This document shows positions 17,192-26,037 of a DNA stretch of 64,000 nt, piece by piece (positions within the stretch are counted from its first letter, which is position 1; every line of letters starts with the position of its first letter). Both the position numbers and the translations under genes were made by a program. Where the stretch lies: NCBI RefSeq assembly GCF_001518015.1, contig NZ_LPUY01000077.1, positions 1 through 64,000 of the forward strand, read 5' to 3'. Source of the stretch: Tritonibacter horizontis. GTDB taxonomy: Bacteria; Pseudomonadota; Alphaproteobacteria; Rhodobacterales; Rhodobacteraceae. The notes below the pieces were generated by a model. It searched no databases. It saw only the letters and a program-made list of their open reading frames with translations, and was not told the origin of the DNA.

Positions 17192-18225
17192 GCGCTATAG
17201 GTCCGTGCGTAGCGGTTTCCAAGCGAGGTCAGCACCTCGTAGCCGATGGTGCCTGCAGCGTTGGCCAGCATGTCGACCGTCTGCGCCTCGTTCATCAGGG
17301 AGAGCATGGCCGGAACCTCTGGCAGGTCGGTCACATCGACGGTGATCAGATCCATGGAGATCCGGCCGACCACCGGGCAGGGGGTGCCTTCGGCATAGGC
17401 CATGATGCCCTGACGCTGAAAGGCGCGGTGGAGACCGTCGGCATATCCGGCTGCGAGGGTGGCGATGCGGGTGTCGCGCTGGGCGATCCAGGTATTGCCG
17501 TAGCCGACGCTTTCACCGGGCGAGAGGTCGCGGGTCTGGATCACCGGCACTTCCAGTTCGACCACCGGCAGGGCGCCATCAAAAGGCGCGCCGCCATAGA
17601 GGCCGATCCCAGGGCGGCAGAGGTCGAAATGATAGTCGCGCCCGAGGAGCAATCCACCGGTCGCCGCGAGAGAGCGGGGCAGGTTCAACCCCTCGGTCAT
17701 CTCGATGAAATTCCGGAGCTGATAGGGGTTCATGCCGTGGCTCGGCTCGTCGGCGCAGGCGAGATGCGACATCAGCAGGACAGGGTTCTGGTCCAGGGCG
17801 ATGTCGCGCACCGCCATCCATTCCGCCGCCTCCATGCCAAGCCGGTTCATGCCGCTGTCGAGCTGAACGCCAAAGGGGTGGCCCGGTAAGCTCTCGAAGT
17901 GGCGCAGCATCTGGTCGAGCGAATTGAGCATCGGGGTCAGTTGAAAGTCGCGCAGCAGTTTCGCGTCGCCCTCCATATGACCGGAGAACACCGAAATGCC
18001 GGGTCCAGGGCCGATGCTGCGTCGCAGAGCGATGCCTTCTTCGGCTATCGCGACAAAGAAATTGCGTGCGCCTGCCTGGGCCAGCGCCTTGCCGACGCGG
18101 CCGGCATCAAGCCCATAGCCATTGGCCTTGACCACGGCAGCGGTCTCGCAGCCGGTCTTGGCATCCAGATTGCGCCAGTTGATCGCAAGCGCATCCAGGT
18201 TGATTTTCAAACGTGCCGTACTCAT
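17188..18225 (-). CDS. alr: Alanine racemase
   Basis: Alr interconverts L- and D-alanine for peptidoglycan. The 345-residue fold type III PLP enzyme has the PLP-binding [12 protein letters not shown] (Lys about residue 33). SVGYGNTW carries the catalytic Tyr of the C-terminal domain, and [16 protein letters not shown] is also present. It is the first gene of the run with mlaE and mlaF. It follows dnaB across a 340-bp gap that holds a family 1 repeat. Confidence 0.95.
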   Translation of the reverse strand: MSTARLKINLDALAINWRNLDAKTGCETAAVVKANGYGLDAGRVGKALAQAGARNFFVAIAEEGIALRRSIGPGPGISVFSGHMEGDAKLLRDFQLTPMLNSLDQMLRHFESLPGHPFGVQLDSGMNRLGMEAAEWMAVRDIALDQNPVLLMSHLACADEPSHGMNPYQLRNFIEMTEGLNLPRSLAATGGLLLGRDYHFDLCRPGIGLYGGAPFDGALPVVELEVPVIQTRDLSPGESVGYGNTWIAQRDTRIATLAAGYADGLHRAFQRQGIMAYAEGTPCPVVGRISMDLITVDVTDLPEVPAMLSLMNEAQTVDMLANAAGTIGYEVLTSLGNRYARTYSA

Positions 18226-18444
18226 GGGTTGTTCATGACATGGAAGGCGCGAGGGTCAAGTGGGAAACCGCTGTCGGTTTCGGTTTGAGCGATGGGCTGC
18301 GGATCTTTGACGCCGTAGGCGGGCGGGCGGCGTCATAAATGCGCGCGGGCTGTCGCCATTGCTGCGTCGGCGCGCCGGGGCATCGCCCTTGCCGCGCGCT
18401 CTTCTAGCCGCGCAGGCCAGAGGGGACGCGCCCGCCGCGCCAGC

Positions 18445-18500
18445 GGCGCCCGGCCCAACTGTGGAGATTGCATTTTAATGCAAATTCCATGGGCGGGAGC
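18445..18500 (+). repeat. Hairpin repeat family 1, copy D
   Basis: Block 1 GGCGCCCGGCCCAAC (18445-18459) and block 2 GGGCGGGAGC (18491-18500) flank a hairpin. TTGCATT (18468-18474) pairs with AATGCAA (18477-18483), and the stem extends outwards through TGGA/TCCA to nearly fill the interval. It lies 66 bases past the dnaB stop, oriented against dnaB. The 340-bp gap 18226-18565 holds nothing else I can support. Confidence 0.7.
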
Positions 18501-18565
18501 CCGCCCCGGCCGGCCCCCACCCCTGGGCGTCGGGCGGTTTGCAGGGGCAGGACGAGGCGCCGGGC

Positions 18566-20083
18566 CTAGTAGCCGTCGGGCTGTTGCTGCCAGGACTTTG
18601 CCAGATTTCCAAAGCGGGTGAACTGGGCCTCGAACGACAGCTCGATCGTGCCAATCGGGCCGTGACGCTGTTTGCCGACGATGACCTCGGCCTTGGCATG
18701 CAGGCGCTCCATCGCCTGTTTCCACTCTTCCATCTTGTCCAGCTCGTGATCGCCGGGTTTTTCCCGTTCCTTGTAGTATTCCTCGCGGAACACGAACATC
18801 ACAACGTCGGCGTCCTGTTCGATGGAGCCGGATTCCCGGAGATCCGAGAGCTGCGGGCGTTTGTCTTCGCGGCTTTCCACCTGACGCGACAGCTGCGACA
18901 GGGCGACAACGGGGATGTTCAACTCCTTGGCAATCGCTTTCATCCCCATCGAGATTTCGGCAATTTCGTTGACCCGGTTTTCGGCCATGCCGCGGCAGAG
19001 CTGCAGGTAGTCGATCACCAGAAGGTCAAGCCCATGGGTCCGTTTCAGGCGGCGGGCGCGGGCGGCCAGCTGCGAGATCGGGATGGCAGGGGTGTCGTCG
19101 ATGAACAGCGGGCAGCTTTCCAGATCCTTGGCGGCCTGTACAAAGCGGCGGAACTCTTCTTCGGTCATGTCGCCCTGGCGGATCTTGTGGCTGGAGATTT
19201 CCGACGCCTCGGCCAGAATACGTCCGGCCAGCTGTTCGGCCGACATCTCCAGCGAGAAGAACCCGACGACGCCGCCGTCAATGGCCCCTTCGGTACCATC
19301 GGGTTTCAGCCCGCGTTTATAGGCCTTGGCAACGTTGAAGGCGATGTTGGTGGCCAGCGAGGTCTTACCCATCGACGGGCGTCCGGCGAGGATCAGCAGG
19401 TCGGAGGGGTGCAGCCCGCCGAGCTGTTTGTCGAGATCATCCAGACCGGTGGAAATCCCGGCCATGCCGCCGCCGCGCTGATAGGCTTCGTTGGTGACAT
19501 TGACCGCCTCGGTGACGGCGCGCAGGAAGGATTTGAACCCCTGTTCGGTCTGCCCCTGTTCGGCCAGCGAATAAAGCTGCTGTTCCGCCTCGACGATCTG
19601 TTCCTTGGGTTCGGACGCCACATCGACCCGGCGGGCCTTGTCGGCAATCGTATGGCCAAGGGCGATCAGCTCGCGCCGGATCGCCAGGTCATAGATCATC
19701 TGGGCGTAGTCGCGCACAGCAAAGGCAGAGATCGACGCCGAGGCGAGTTTTGCCAGATAGGCGGGGCCGCCCAGCTCTCGCAGGCCCAGGTCATCTTCCA
19801 TGAAGGCCTTGAGCGTCACCGGCGAGGCCAGCGCATTTTTCGAGATCCGCGCCGCTGCCACTTCGTAGATGCGGGCGTGCACCGGGTCATAGAAATGCGA
19901 CACGTTGATGATCGAGGCAACTTTGTCATAGACATCGTTGTTGGTGAGAATTGCCCCCAGAAGCTGCTGTTCTGCCTCCACCGAGTGGGGCAATTCGGAG
20001 GCCTGCAAATCCCCGGGCTGCCCACCGGTCGCGGTCTGGGCAGGCGGGTTTGGATCGCCGTCAAAAGGGGTGATCTCGTTCAT
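18566..20083 (-). CDS. dnaB: Replicative DNA helicase
   Basis: DnaB is the hexameric 5'-3' helicase that unwinds DNA ahead of the replisome. The 505-residue product has an N-terminal DnaG-interaction domain (SVEAEQQLLGAILTNNDVYD, about residues 33-52). The RecA-like domain has Walker A AGRPSMGKTSLA, Walker B LLVIDYLQL and LSQLSRQVESREDKRP with the arginine finger region. No intein is present. An AGAGAG tract before the ATG serves as ribosome-binding site. The 252-bp gap upstream holds no gene. Confidence 0.97.
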   Translation of the reverse strand: MNEITPFDGDPNPPAQTATGGQPGDLQASELPHSVEAEQQLLGAILTNNDVYDKVASIINVSHFYDPVHARIYEVAAARISKNALASPVTLKAFMEDDLGLRELGGPAYLAKLASASISAFAVRDYAQMIYDLAIRRELIALGHTIADKARRVDVASEPKEQIVEAEQQLYSLAEQGQTEQGFKSFLRAVTEAVNVTNEAYQRGGGMAGISTGLDDLDKQLGGLHPSDLLILAGRPSMGKTSLATNIAFNVAKAYKRGLKPDGTEGAIDGGVVGFFSLEMSAEQLAGRILAEASEISSHKIRQGDMTEEEFRRFVQAAKDLESCPLFIDDTPAIPISQLAARARRLKRTHGLDLLVIDYLQLCRGMAENRVNEIAEISMGMKAIAKELNIPVVALSQLSRQVESREDKRPQLSDLRESGSIEQDADVVMFVFREEYYKEREKPGDHELDKMEEWKQAMERLHAKAEVIVGKQRHGPIGTIELSFEAQFTRFGNLAKSWQQQPDGY

Positions 20084-20335
20084 CTCTGCTCTCTTTCGTT
20101 AGGCCTGATACCTACGCCAAGTCGCACCCTGAATGCCATCTGGAAATCCCTGTGGATGGATCGAGGATAACTGCTGACCCGGGTGTGGGCAATTCGGGCT
20201 CGTCCCGAGGCGGGCGTGAGGTGTCGCTAGATCCTGTGGATCGCTTTGGCGCCACCTACTCCATCTGGGGCGGTCAGGTCCGATTCGGTCCTGGCTTTTC
20301 CACAGGTGACGGTCTGCCTGGGGAGGAATTTACCC

Positions 20336-21016
20336 TCAGCTCTTGGCGTTGGCGGCTTGCCATGCGCGCGGATCACGCAGAAAATTCTCTACCTCATCAA
20401 GGGTTTCGGCGCTAAAGGCCTGCTGGGCGCGGGCCTCGGCCAGAACATCCCACCAGGTGCAGAGGTGATGCAATTCCACCCCGTGGTCGGCCAGCGTCTT
20501 GAGCGTGTCCGGGAAGATGTCGTAGTAGAAAATCACCGCCGTATGGCCGCAGGTGGCGCCGGTTTCGCGGATCGCATCAACAAAGGACAGCTTGGAGCCG
20601 CCATCGGTGGTCAGGTCTTCGACCAGCAGCACCCGGTCCCCGTCGCGCATGACACCTTCGATGCGGGCGTTCTTGCCGTAACCTTTGGGTTTTTTGCGCA
20701 CATAGGTCATTGGCAGCGCCAGACGTTCGGCGACCAATGCGGCGAACGGAATACCAGCCGTCTCACCCCCGGCGATGTTGTCAAAGGCCTCAAGACCGGC
20801 GTTGCGCATCACGGTGACGGCCATGAAATCCATCAGCGTGGAGCGGATGCGCGGATAGGAAATCAGTTTGCGGCAGTCGATGTAGCTGGGCGAGGGCAGG
20901 CCCGACGCCAGTGTGAAGGGCGTGTCGGTGTTGAAGTTCACGGCCCCGATTTCCAGCAACATACGGGCAGAGAGGCGGGCGATTTCTTCGGCGGTGGGAT
21001 AGGAGGAGGGGATCAT
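20336..21016 (-). CDS. pyrE: Orotate phosphoribosyltransferase
   Basis: PyrE joins orotate to PRPP in pyrimidine synthesis. The 226-residue product has the PRPP loop [20 protein letters not shown] and [18 protein letters not shown] near the N-terminus. The ATG at 21016 is chosen because the conserved N-terminal helix starts right after it. pyrC lies on the same strand but an RTX gene with its own terminator sits between, so the pair is probably not one transcript. Confidence 0.95.
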   Translation of the reverse strand: MIPSSYPTAEEIARLSARMLLEIGAVNFNTDTPFTLASGLPSPSYIDCRKLISYPRIRSTLMDFMAVTVMRNAGLEAFDNIAGGETAGIPFAALVAERLALPMTYVRKKPKGYGKNARIEGVMRDGDRVLLVEDLTTDGGSKLSFVDAIRETGATCGHTAVIFYYDIFPDTLKTLADHGVELHHLCTWWDVLAEARAQQAFSAETLDEVENFLRDPRAWQAANAKS

Positions 21017-21098
21017 GAGCAGCCGCGTCCTTATGGTTCGGGAGTTTGCTTGTCCATAAACCGATTGGCCCGCAGAGAGAAGCCCCCGCTGCAACAGA

Positions 21099-21132
21099 AA
21101 ACCGGGCCAGGGGAGGATCCCCGGCCCGGTTT
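21099..21132 (-). terminator. Terminator of the RTX gene
   Basis: AAACCGGGCC (21099-21108) and GGCCCGGTTT (21123-21132) form a perfect 10-bp stem, and GGGGAGGATCCCC in the loop can pair further. On the minus strand TTTTCTGTTG follows. It is about 40 bases past the RTX stop and just before pyrE. Confidence 0.7.
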
Positions 21133-21174
21133 CGGATAATGCGAACGCGCGGGTGCGCGCTGTCCAAGATCCGA

Positions 21175-22524
21175 TCAGAAGATGAAATCGTTGCCGGACA
21201 GATCCGAGATCGAAACATCCAGCAGCGTGATCGAGTTGCCATCGTTGTCGTGGATCACCACGTCGCCGTCGTCGTTTTCTTCCACGTGGTTGCGCTTCAG
21301 ATCGCGGAACGACTTGATCTCGCGGATGCTGCTGAGGTCGATCTTTTCCTTGCGACCGCCGGTGGAGAAATCGGTGATCTCATCGTCGCCAAAGTTGCCT
21401 TTGAAGATGAACCGATCCGCCCCGCTGCCGCCGGACAGCATGTCGTCACCGCTGCCGCCGGTGATCTTGTCGTTGCCGTAGCCGCCATAGATCTCGTCAT
21501 CGCCGCCACCGCCGTCGATGACGTCATGGCCGTTGAGGCCCTGGAATTCCTCGCCTTTGCGCGAACCGATGAATTTGTCCTTTGAATCGGACCCCATCAC
21601 GCGCTCAAAACGGGAGAGCGTATCGCGATCCCCGAACCCGTCGATGGCAAAGCCTTTCTTGAGGTTCACGGTCACGCCGTCCTCGCCGCCGTAACGGGCG
21701 TCGCGGTCATAGCGCACCAGATCGGTGCCCCGGCCGCCATCAAGCGTGTCGTCCCCGGCCAGCCCGCGAATGTGGTTGGCCTTGCGGTCGCCGGTCAGGT
21801 CATCGTCATACGCCGAGCCGCGCACCATTTCGATGCTCCGCAACGTATCGGTGTCGCCAAAGTCATCGGTTGCGGTCTGGGCGCCAAGGTCGACGACGAC
21901 GCCGCTGCTGGCGTTGCCATAGGTGACCTGGTCGAATCCGTTGCCACCGGAAAAGGTGTCATCCCCTTCGGAGGTGCGGAAATAATCGTCGCCGCGACCG
22001 CCGATCAGGAGATCATCGCCGTCCGTCCCGGAGAAGTCGTCTTCTTCGGTGTTGGTCTGCTCGATAAAGGAGTTCCACGCGATGTCGACGCCGGGCGCGA
22101 AATCCCCTGTCGGGGTCCGAATGGCGGTGATGGAGTTGTCGAAGTCTTCCCAATCGTCCACGTCGTCCACTTCGGGGGCGGGTCCGTCGAGAATGAAATA
22201 CAGTTCGGAATCATTCTGCCCGAAAGGTTCGATATTGATGCCAAACACGACGCTGGTGCCGCGGCTCCAGTCGATCTCGACAATAAACGGTTGCAGCTCG
22301 GAGAAGTCCTCGAGCGTGGTCGTGGGGCTGCCATCGAGATGAATTTCGAAGAAATCCCCATCAAGCGTGATCTGCGGCACGCCGTCGTCAAACCCCGTCA
22401 CAGTGTATGAGAAGGTTGAGGTTTCTGATGGGGTGATGATCCGTGCGGAAGCTGACGCAAGATTTACGCTCTCGCCTTCGTCGTCAAAATAGAGACGGAC
22501 TCCTGGTACGTTAAATGTGGTCAT
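21175..22524 (-). CDS. RTX (hemolysin-type calcium-binding repeat) protein
   Basis: This 449-residue acidic protein is likely secreted by a type I (ABC) exporter. The N-terminal 150 residues are a beta-rich, Asp/Glu-rich region without signal peptide. From about residue 160 there are roughly ten GGxGxDxUx nonapeptides in two groups, e.g. [23 protein letters not shown] and [17 protein letters not shown]; these bind calcium. The hydrophobic C-terminus ([10 protein letters not shown]) fits a type I secretion signal. The start at 22524 is chosen because GAGGTAA precedes it at the right distance; a GTG at 22545 is the alternative. Function is unknown: adhesin, matrix or enzyme-associated protein. 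It lies between pyrC and pyrE. Confidence 0.85.
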   Translation of the reverse strand: MTTFNVPGVRLYFDDEGESVNLASASARIITPSETSTFSYTVTGFDDGVPQITLDGDFFEIHLDGSPTTTLEDFSELQPFIVEIDWSRGTSVVFGINIEPFGQNDSELYFILDGPAPEVDDVDDWEDFDNSITAIRTPTGDFAPGVDIAWNSFIEQTNTEEDDFSGTDGDDLLIGGRGDDYFRTSEGDDTFSGGNGFDQVTYGNASSGVVVDLGAQTATDDFGDTDTLRSIEMVRGSAYDDDLTGDRKANHIRGLAGDDTLDGGRGTDLVRYDRDARYGGEDGVTVNLKKGFAIDGFGDRDTLSRFERVMGSDSKDKFIGSRKGEEFQGLNGHDVIDGGGGDDEIYGGYGNDKITGGSGDDMLSGGSGADRFIFKGNFGDDEITDFSTGGRKEKIDLSSIREIKSFRDLKRNHVEENDDGDVVIHDNDGNSITLLDVSISDLSGNDFIF

Positions 22525-22696
22525 TCTGTTTACCTCAACAGTCAATTAGGGGCAGCAAACACCGCTGCACAAGTTAATAATTAAGCAGACGCTCATCGAA
22601 AATGGAAGGTCGGCCAATGTGAAAAGGTGATGCTTGCGGCCGAAAATTTGTGAAAAACAACCGCATGCGGGGAAGGGGTGGTCGCGATTTCCCGTA

Positions 22697-23737
22697 TCAG
22701 GCGACTGTCCAATAGACGTCAAACCCTGGGTCGAAAACAGTCACAGGACCGTCCGGCGTGTCGATCTTGTCGGGGAACGCAACCGGTGACGCGTGTTTCG
22801 TCAGGGTGATCCGGGCATCGTTCTCCGCCAGTCCGTAAAACGCGGGGCCATGCCGGGAGGCAAAGCCTTCGAGCTTGTCCAGGGCATTGTCCGCCTCGAA
22901 CACATGGGCCAGAAGCGCCATCGTGTTTGTCGCGGTGAAGCAGCCTGCGCAGCCGCAGGCACTGAGTTTGTTCGGGTCCGTATGGGGCGCGGAATCGGTG
23001 CCCAGAAAAAACCGCTGATCGCCGGAGGTGGCAGCGGCGCGCAGGGCCAGCCTGTGTTCTTCGCGTTTGGCGACGGGCAAGCAGTAATAATGTGGTTTGA
23101 TGCCGCCCACGAGGATGTGGTTGCGGTTGATGATCAGATGGTGCGTGGTGATGGTCGCGCCCAGATCGCTGTCCTGTGACCGGACATAGTCGGCGGCGTT
23201 TTTCGTCGTGATATGCTCCATCACGACCCGAAGGCCGGGGGTGGCGCGACGGATCGGGTCCAGCACACGGTCGATGAACACGGCTTCGCGGTCAAAGATG
23301 TCGATGTCGTGGTCTGTCACCTCGCCATGGGTGCAAAGGGGCAGACCGATATCGGCCATCTTTTCCAGCACCGGACGAACCTTGTCGAAATCAGTCACGC
23401 CTGAGGCCGAATTGGTGGTTGCCCCGGCGGGATAGAGCTTCACCGCTTTGACCAGACCGGAAGCATGCGCCGCAGCCACATCGGCCGGATCGGTATCCTC
23501 GGTCAGATAGAGCGTCATCAGCGGCTCGAAGGTCATGCCATCGGGCAGGGCGGCGAGAATACGGTCGCGGTAGGCCGCAGCCTGATCGCCCGTCACCACG
23601 GGCGGCACCAGGTTGGGCATGATGATGGCGCGGCCAAAATGGCGGGCAGTTTCCGGCAGCACCGCGCGCAGCATGTCGCCATCGCGCAGATGTAGGTGCC
23701 AGTCGTCGGGGCGGGTGATGGTGATGCTGTCGGTCAT
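22697..23737 (-). CDS. pyrC: Dihydroorotase (type II)
   Basis: PyrC closes the dihydroorotate ring in pyrimidine synthesis. The 346-residue length and motifs are those of the E. coli-like type II enzyme. The metal ligands are in [12 protein letters not shown] (residues about 9-20). [11 protein letters not shown] holds the carboxylated Lys; [15 protein letters not shown] and FLGTDSAPH supply the remaining ligands. The upstream gap of about 120 bases probably carries its promoter. Confidence 0.95.
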   Translation of the reverse strand: MTDSITITRPDDWHLHLRDGDMLRAVLPETARHFGRAIIMPNLVPPVVTGDQAAAYRDRILAALPDGMTFEPLMTLYLTEDTDPADVAAAHASGLVKAVKLYPAGATTNSASGVTDFDKVRPVLEKMADIGLPLCTHGEVTDHDIDIFDREAVFIDRVLDPIRRATPGLRVVMEHITTKNAADYVRSQDSDLGATITTHHLIINRNHILVGGIKPHYYCLPVAKREEHRLALRAAATSGDQRFFLGTDSAPHTDPNKLSACGCAGCFTATNTMALLAHVFEADNALDKLEGFASRHGPAFYGLAENDARITLTKHASPVAFPDKIDTPDGPVTVFDPGFDVYWTVA

Positions 23738-23857
23738 GCGCAGCCGTTAGCACACCACATTTGACTTGGGAAGTCGCAGAGGTGCAGCGCGCGTGCCGCT
23801 CGCCGGTGGTGCCGGCTGCGGACAGCGGGGCAAAGAGGCCGAAACGGCCGTCTCAGA

Positions 23858-24826
23858 TCAGTCGCGCATCGGCGGGACGCGAAATTCGCCCTTGGCGGCG
23901 CGCTCCTGCAAGACCTGCATCCGACGCCCAAAGCGCGGCAACCGGCGCCGGTCATGCACATTGCGGCACAGCAACATGGTGAGGTAGGGACGTTCCAGAT
24001 AGTCGAGCCGGTTCAGCAGGTTGCGCAGGTAGACATTGTTGTCGCGCCGGGCGCGGGCCAATTTGTGAAAGGCCATCGGTGTCAGCCGTCCGCTGCCGGC
24101 AAGCGACATGATCCGATAGAGCAGCTCCATTTCGATCAGTCGTGTCTGGATTGCCTCGCCCATGCAGGGCAGGCGCAGCCGGGTGACATTCGACCGTGCA
24201 AACAGCGCCGCATGCATCGCATCCAGCGTCTGATAGGGATCGTAGAGCACATAGGCGTGGTCGGCGGCATCAATCATGTCAGGCGCAAACCCGTACCGGT
24301 CGGTAAAGGAGACGCGCCGCATCTCGGTAAACCGGTCGTCCCATTCGGTCATCCGTGGATCCAGCGTGGCCTGCGGCTGGATCGCGACCACCGTTGCGCC
24401 GGGGGCGGCCACGGAAAAGGCCGCCGCCGCATAGCCGCAGGGACCAGCGCCGTAAAAGACGACGTTGTCGAATTCTTCAAAGAATCCATCGTCGATCAGC
24501 TGATCGAAAAAACCATAAATGCGATGGTCGCGAAACCAGGTGTCGCCATCGGAAATCAAACAGAGATGCGACCAGCCGAGATTCTGCACCAGGTCAAATC
24601 CAAGCGGCTGCGCGGTTTCCGACAGGCTCTGGATGCCCTGGCGGCTTTCGAAGGTCACAAGCAGGGTGTTGCCCTGGTCGATGAACGTCGCAAAATGACG
24701 ATCCCCCAGGGGCTGGTACATGCCATGATTTTCCGCCGTTTCAGCCAAGCGGGCCTGCCAGTCGGCTGGCGACAGGCCGGAAAGATCCTGTTCGTGAATT
24801 TCTGTGTCGTCCTGCATGCGCGCCAC
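23858..24826 (-). CDS. Conserved Rhodobacterales protein, unknown (alpha/beta-fold-like)
   Basis: This 322-residue soluble protein has a central segment VVFYGAGPCGYAAAAFSVAAPGATVVAIQPQATLD resembling the strand-nucleophile-helix core of alpha/beta hydrolases or a Rossmann fold. Then come MTEWDDRFTEMRR and YGFAPDMIDAADHAYVLYDPYQ. I recall close relatives in roseobacters labelled phosphoadenosine phosphosulfate reductase, but the PAPS-reductase motifs are not here, so I do not use that name. It is the last gene of the glycosyltransferase/sulfotransferase locus and follows a glycosyltransferase by about 120 bases. A role in sugar or sulfate-ester handling is inferred from context only. Confidence 0.55.
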   Translation of the reverse strand: MARMQDDTEIHEQDLSGLSPADWQARLAETAENHGMYQPLGDRHFATFIDQGNTLLVTFESRQGIQSLSETAQPLGFDLVQNLGWSHLCLISDGDTWFRDHRIYGFFDQLIDDGFFEEFDNVVFYGAGPCGYAAAAFSVAAPGATVVAIQPQATLDPRMTEWDDRFTEMRRVSFTDRYGFAPDMIDAADHAYVLYDPYQTLDAMHAALFARSNVTRLRLPCMGEAIQTRLIEMELLYRIMSLAGSGRLTPMAFHKLARARRDNNVYLRNLLNRLDYLERPYLTMLLCRNVHDRRRLPRFGRRMQVLQERAAKGEFRVPPMRD

Positions 24827-24943
24827 TCGCCACCCGTTGTTCGGCTGTTATCACCCGCAGAGATAGGCCAGGAATAAGGCTAAAATTTGAAGAAGCTGGG
24901 CCCAATTGCAGGCTATTGTTTCCGGATCGGGGATGCCGGTGGC

Positions 24944-26035
24944 TTAACTGTCGGGATCGGTGGCGGTGCTGCGGCGGTTCTGGAACTGCTGGATGTCGCG
25001 TCTGCCCAATGTGGCAAAGCCCGCAAGCGTGCGCCCCGTGACCTCGCTGATCGGGCGTGAGGGTGGCGTCATCATCAGGCGGCCAAAGAGCGCGCGAAAG
25101 GGTTCGTCGCGCATCAGGGCCATGAAACGGTCCTTGCGCCATTGCACGGCCTGATCCTGAAGACGGGTCAGCAGGGCGTCCGCGAGAAACATATCCATGA
25201 TGGCATCGCGCGCGGGGCGGTAGCGGGCAATCGAGGTGTCTTCTTCGGAGTTGAAATTGCGCTCGACCCAATAGTCGAGGTCCAGCATCTGGTCGGAATG
25301 CACGGCCCGCCCGCGGTCGGCCTTGAGGATATAGCTTTCCATGGCGCCAAGCGGATAGTGGTTGAGCTGTGCCAATTTGTAGTTGTCCTGACCGTAGTTG
25401 GAGAACACCCGTTTGGTCTTGAAATCGCCCGTGAGCTCGCGGCCGACACAGTCAAACCAGCGATAGCCGTCCAGCATGCTGGTGTCGCGCACGCTGCGCG
25501 GGCGATGGATGCCAATTTTGCGGTAGGTCCCGGAGTTGCGATAAAGCGTTTTGAACATCGAGGCCCGCCACGGCCAATGCATGATCGCGGGGGCGGCGCG
25601 GGTGAACCGGTCGGTGACACGCTCGCCCAGATAGCGGACCTGATCGGCATTGCCGAACAGCCGCCAGGTGAGGGTGATCGCATCCGCCTCGGGCAATGCC
25701 TCCAGCAGATCCGACAGCTGCCCCTTGCCACAGTGGATATTGACGAATTCATCCACATCCAGCGCCAGAATCCAGTCCGCGCGTTTGGCCAAACGGTGCT
25801 TGTCAGCGCGTTTCATGGCAGTGAACTGGATGCCGCCTTTGTCGTAGGGCCCATCGTTTTCGACATGGGCAAGATGGCCCAGTTCGTCCAGCCGGTTCAG
25901 CATCGCGACAGTCTGGTCGTCGCAGTCGTTTGAAAACACGAGGAAATCGGTAAAACCCACCGCCTTGTGATGGGCCAGCCATTCCAGCAGATATGCGGCC
26001 TCGTTGCGCACGGTCAGGACAGCCAATGTGCGCAT
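24944..26035 (-). CDS. Glycosyltransferase family 2-like protein (PF13704 type)
   Basis: This 363-residue protein opens MRTLAVLTVRNEAAYLLEWL, then FTDFLVFSNDCDDQT and ADWILALDVDEFVNI (about residues 83-97). This is the compact GT-A nucleotide-sugar domain of the Glyco_tranf_2_4 type, with DVDEF as the DxD-like metal site. QLNHYPLGAMESYILK is shared with the two other copies in this locus. The ATG at 26035, 3 bases after the upstream stop, is preferred over a TTG at 26041. No membrane segment is seen. Donor and acceptor are unknown; a surface polysaccharide is the natural guess. Confidence 0.8.
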   Translation of the reverse strand: MRTLAVLTVRNEAAYLLEWLAHHKAVGFTDFLVFSNDCDDQTVAMLNRLDELGHLAHVENDGPYDKGGIQFTAMKRADKHRLAKRADWILALDVDEFVNIHCGKGQLSDLLEALPEADAITLTWRLFGNADQVRYLGERVTDRFTRAAPAIMHWPWRASMFKTLYRNSGTYRKIGIHRPRSVRDTSMLDGYRWFDCVGRELTGDFKTKRVFSNYGQDNYKLAQLNHYPLGAMESYILKADRGRAVHSDQMLDLDYWVERNFNSEEDTSIARYRPARDAIMDMFLADALLTRLQDQAVQWRKDRFMALMRDEPFRALFGRLMMTPPSRPISEVTGRTLAGFATLGRRDIQQFQNRRSTATDPDS

Positions 26036-26037
26036 GT

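Noticed and set aside
18539-20170. 543-residue plus-strand open frame antisense to dnaB
   Set aside because: dnaB on the minus strand has all helicase motifs, whereas this frame has no recognisable domain and no ribosome-binding site.
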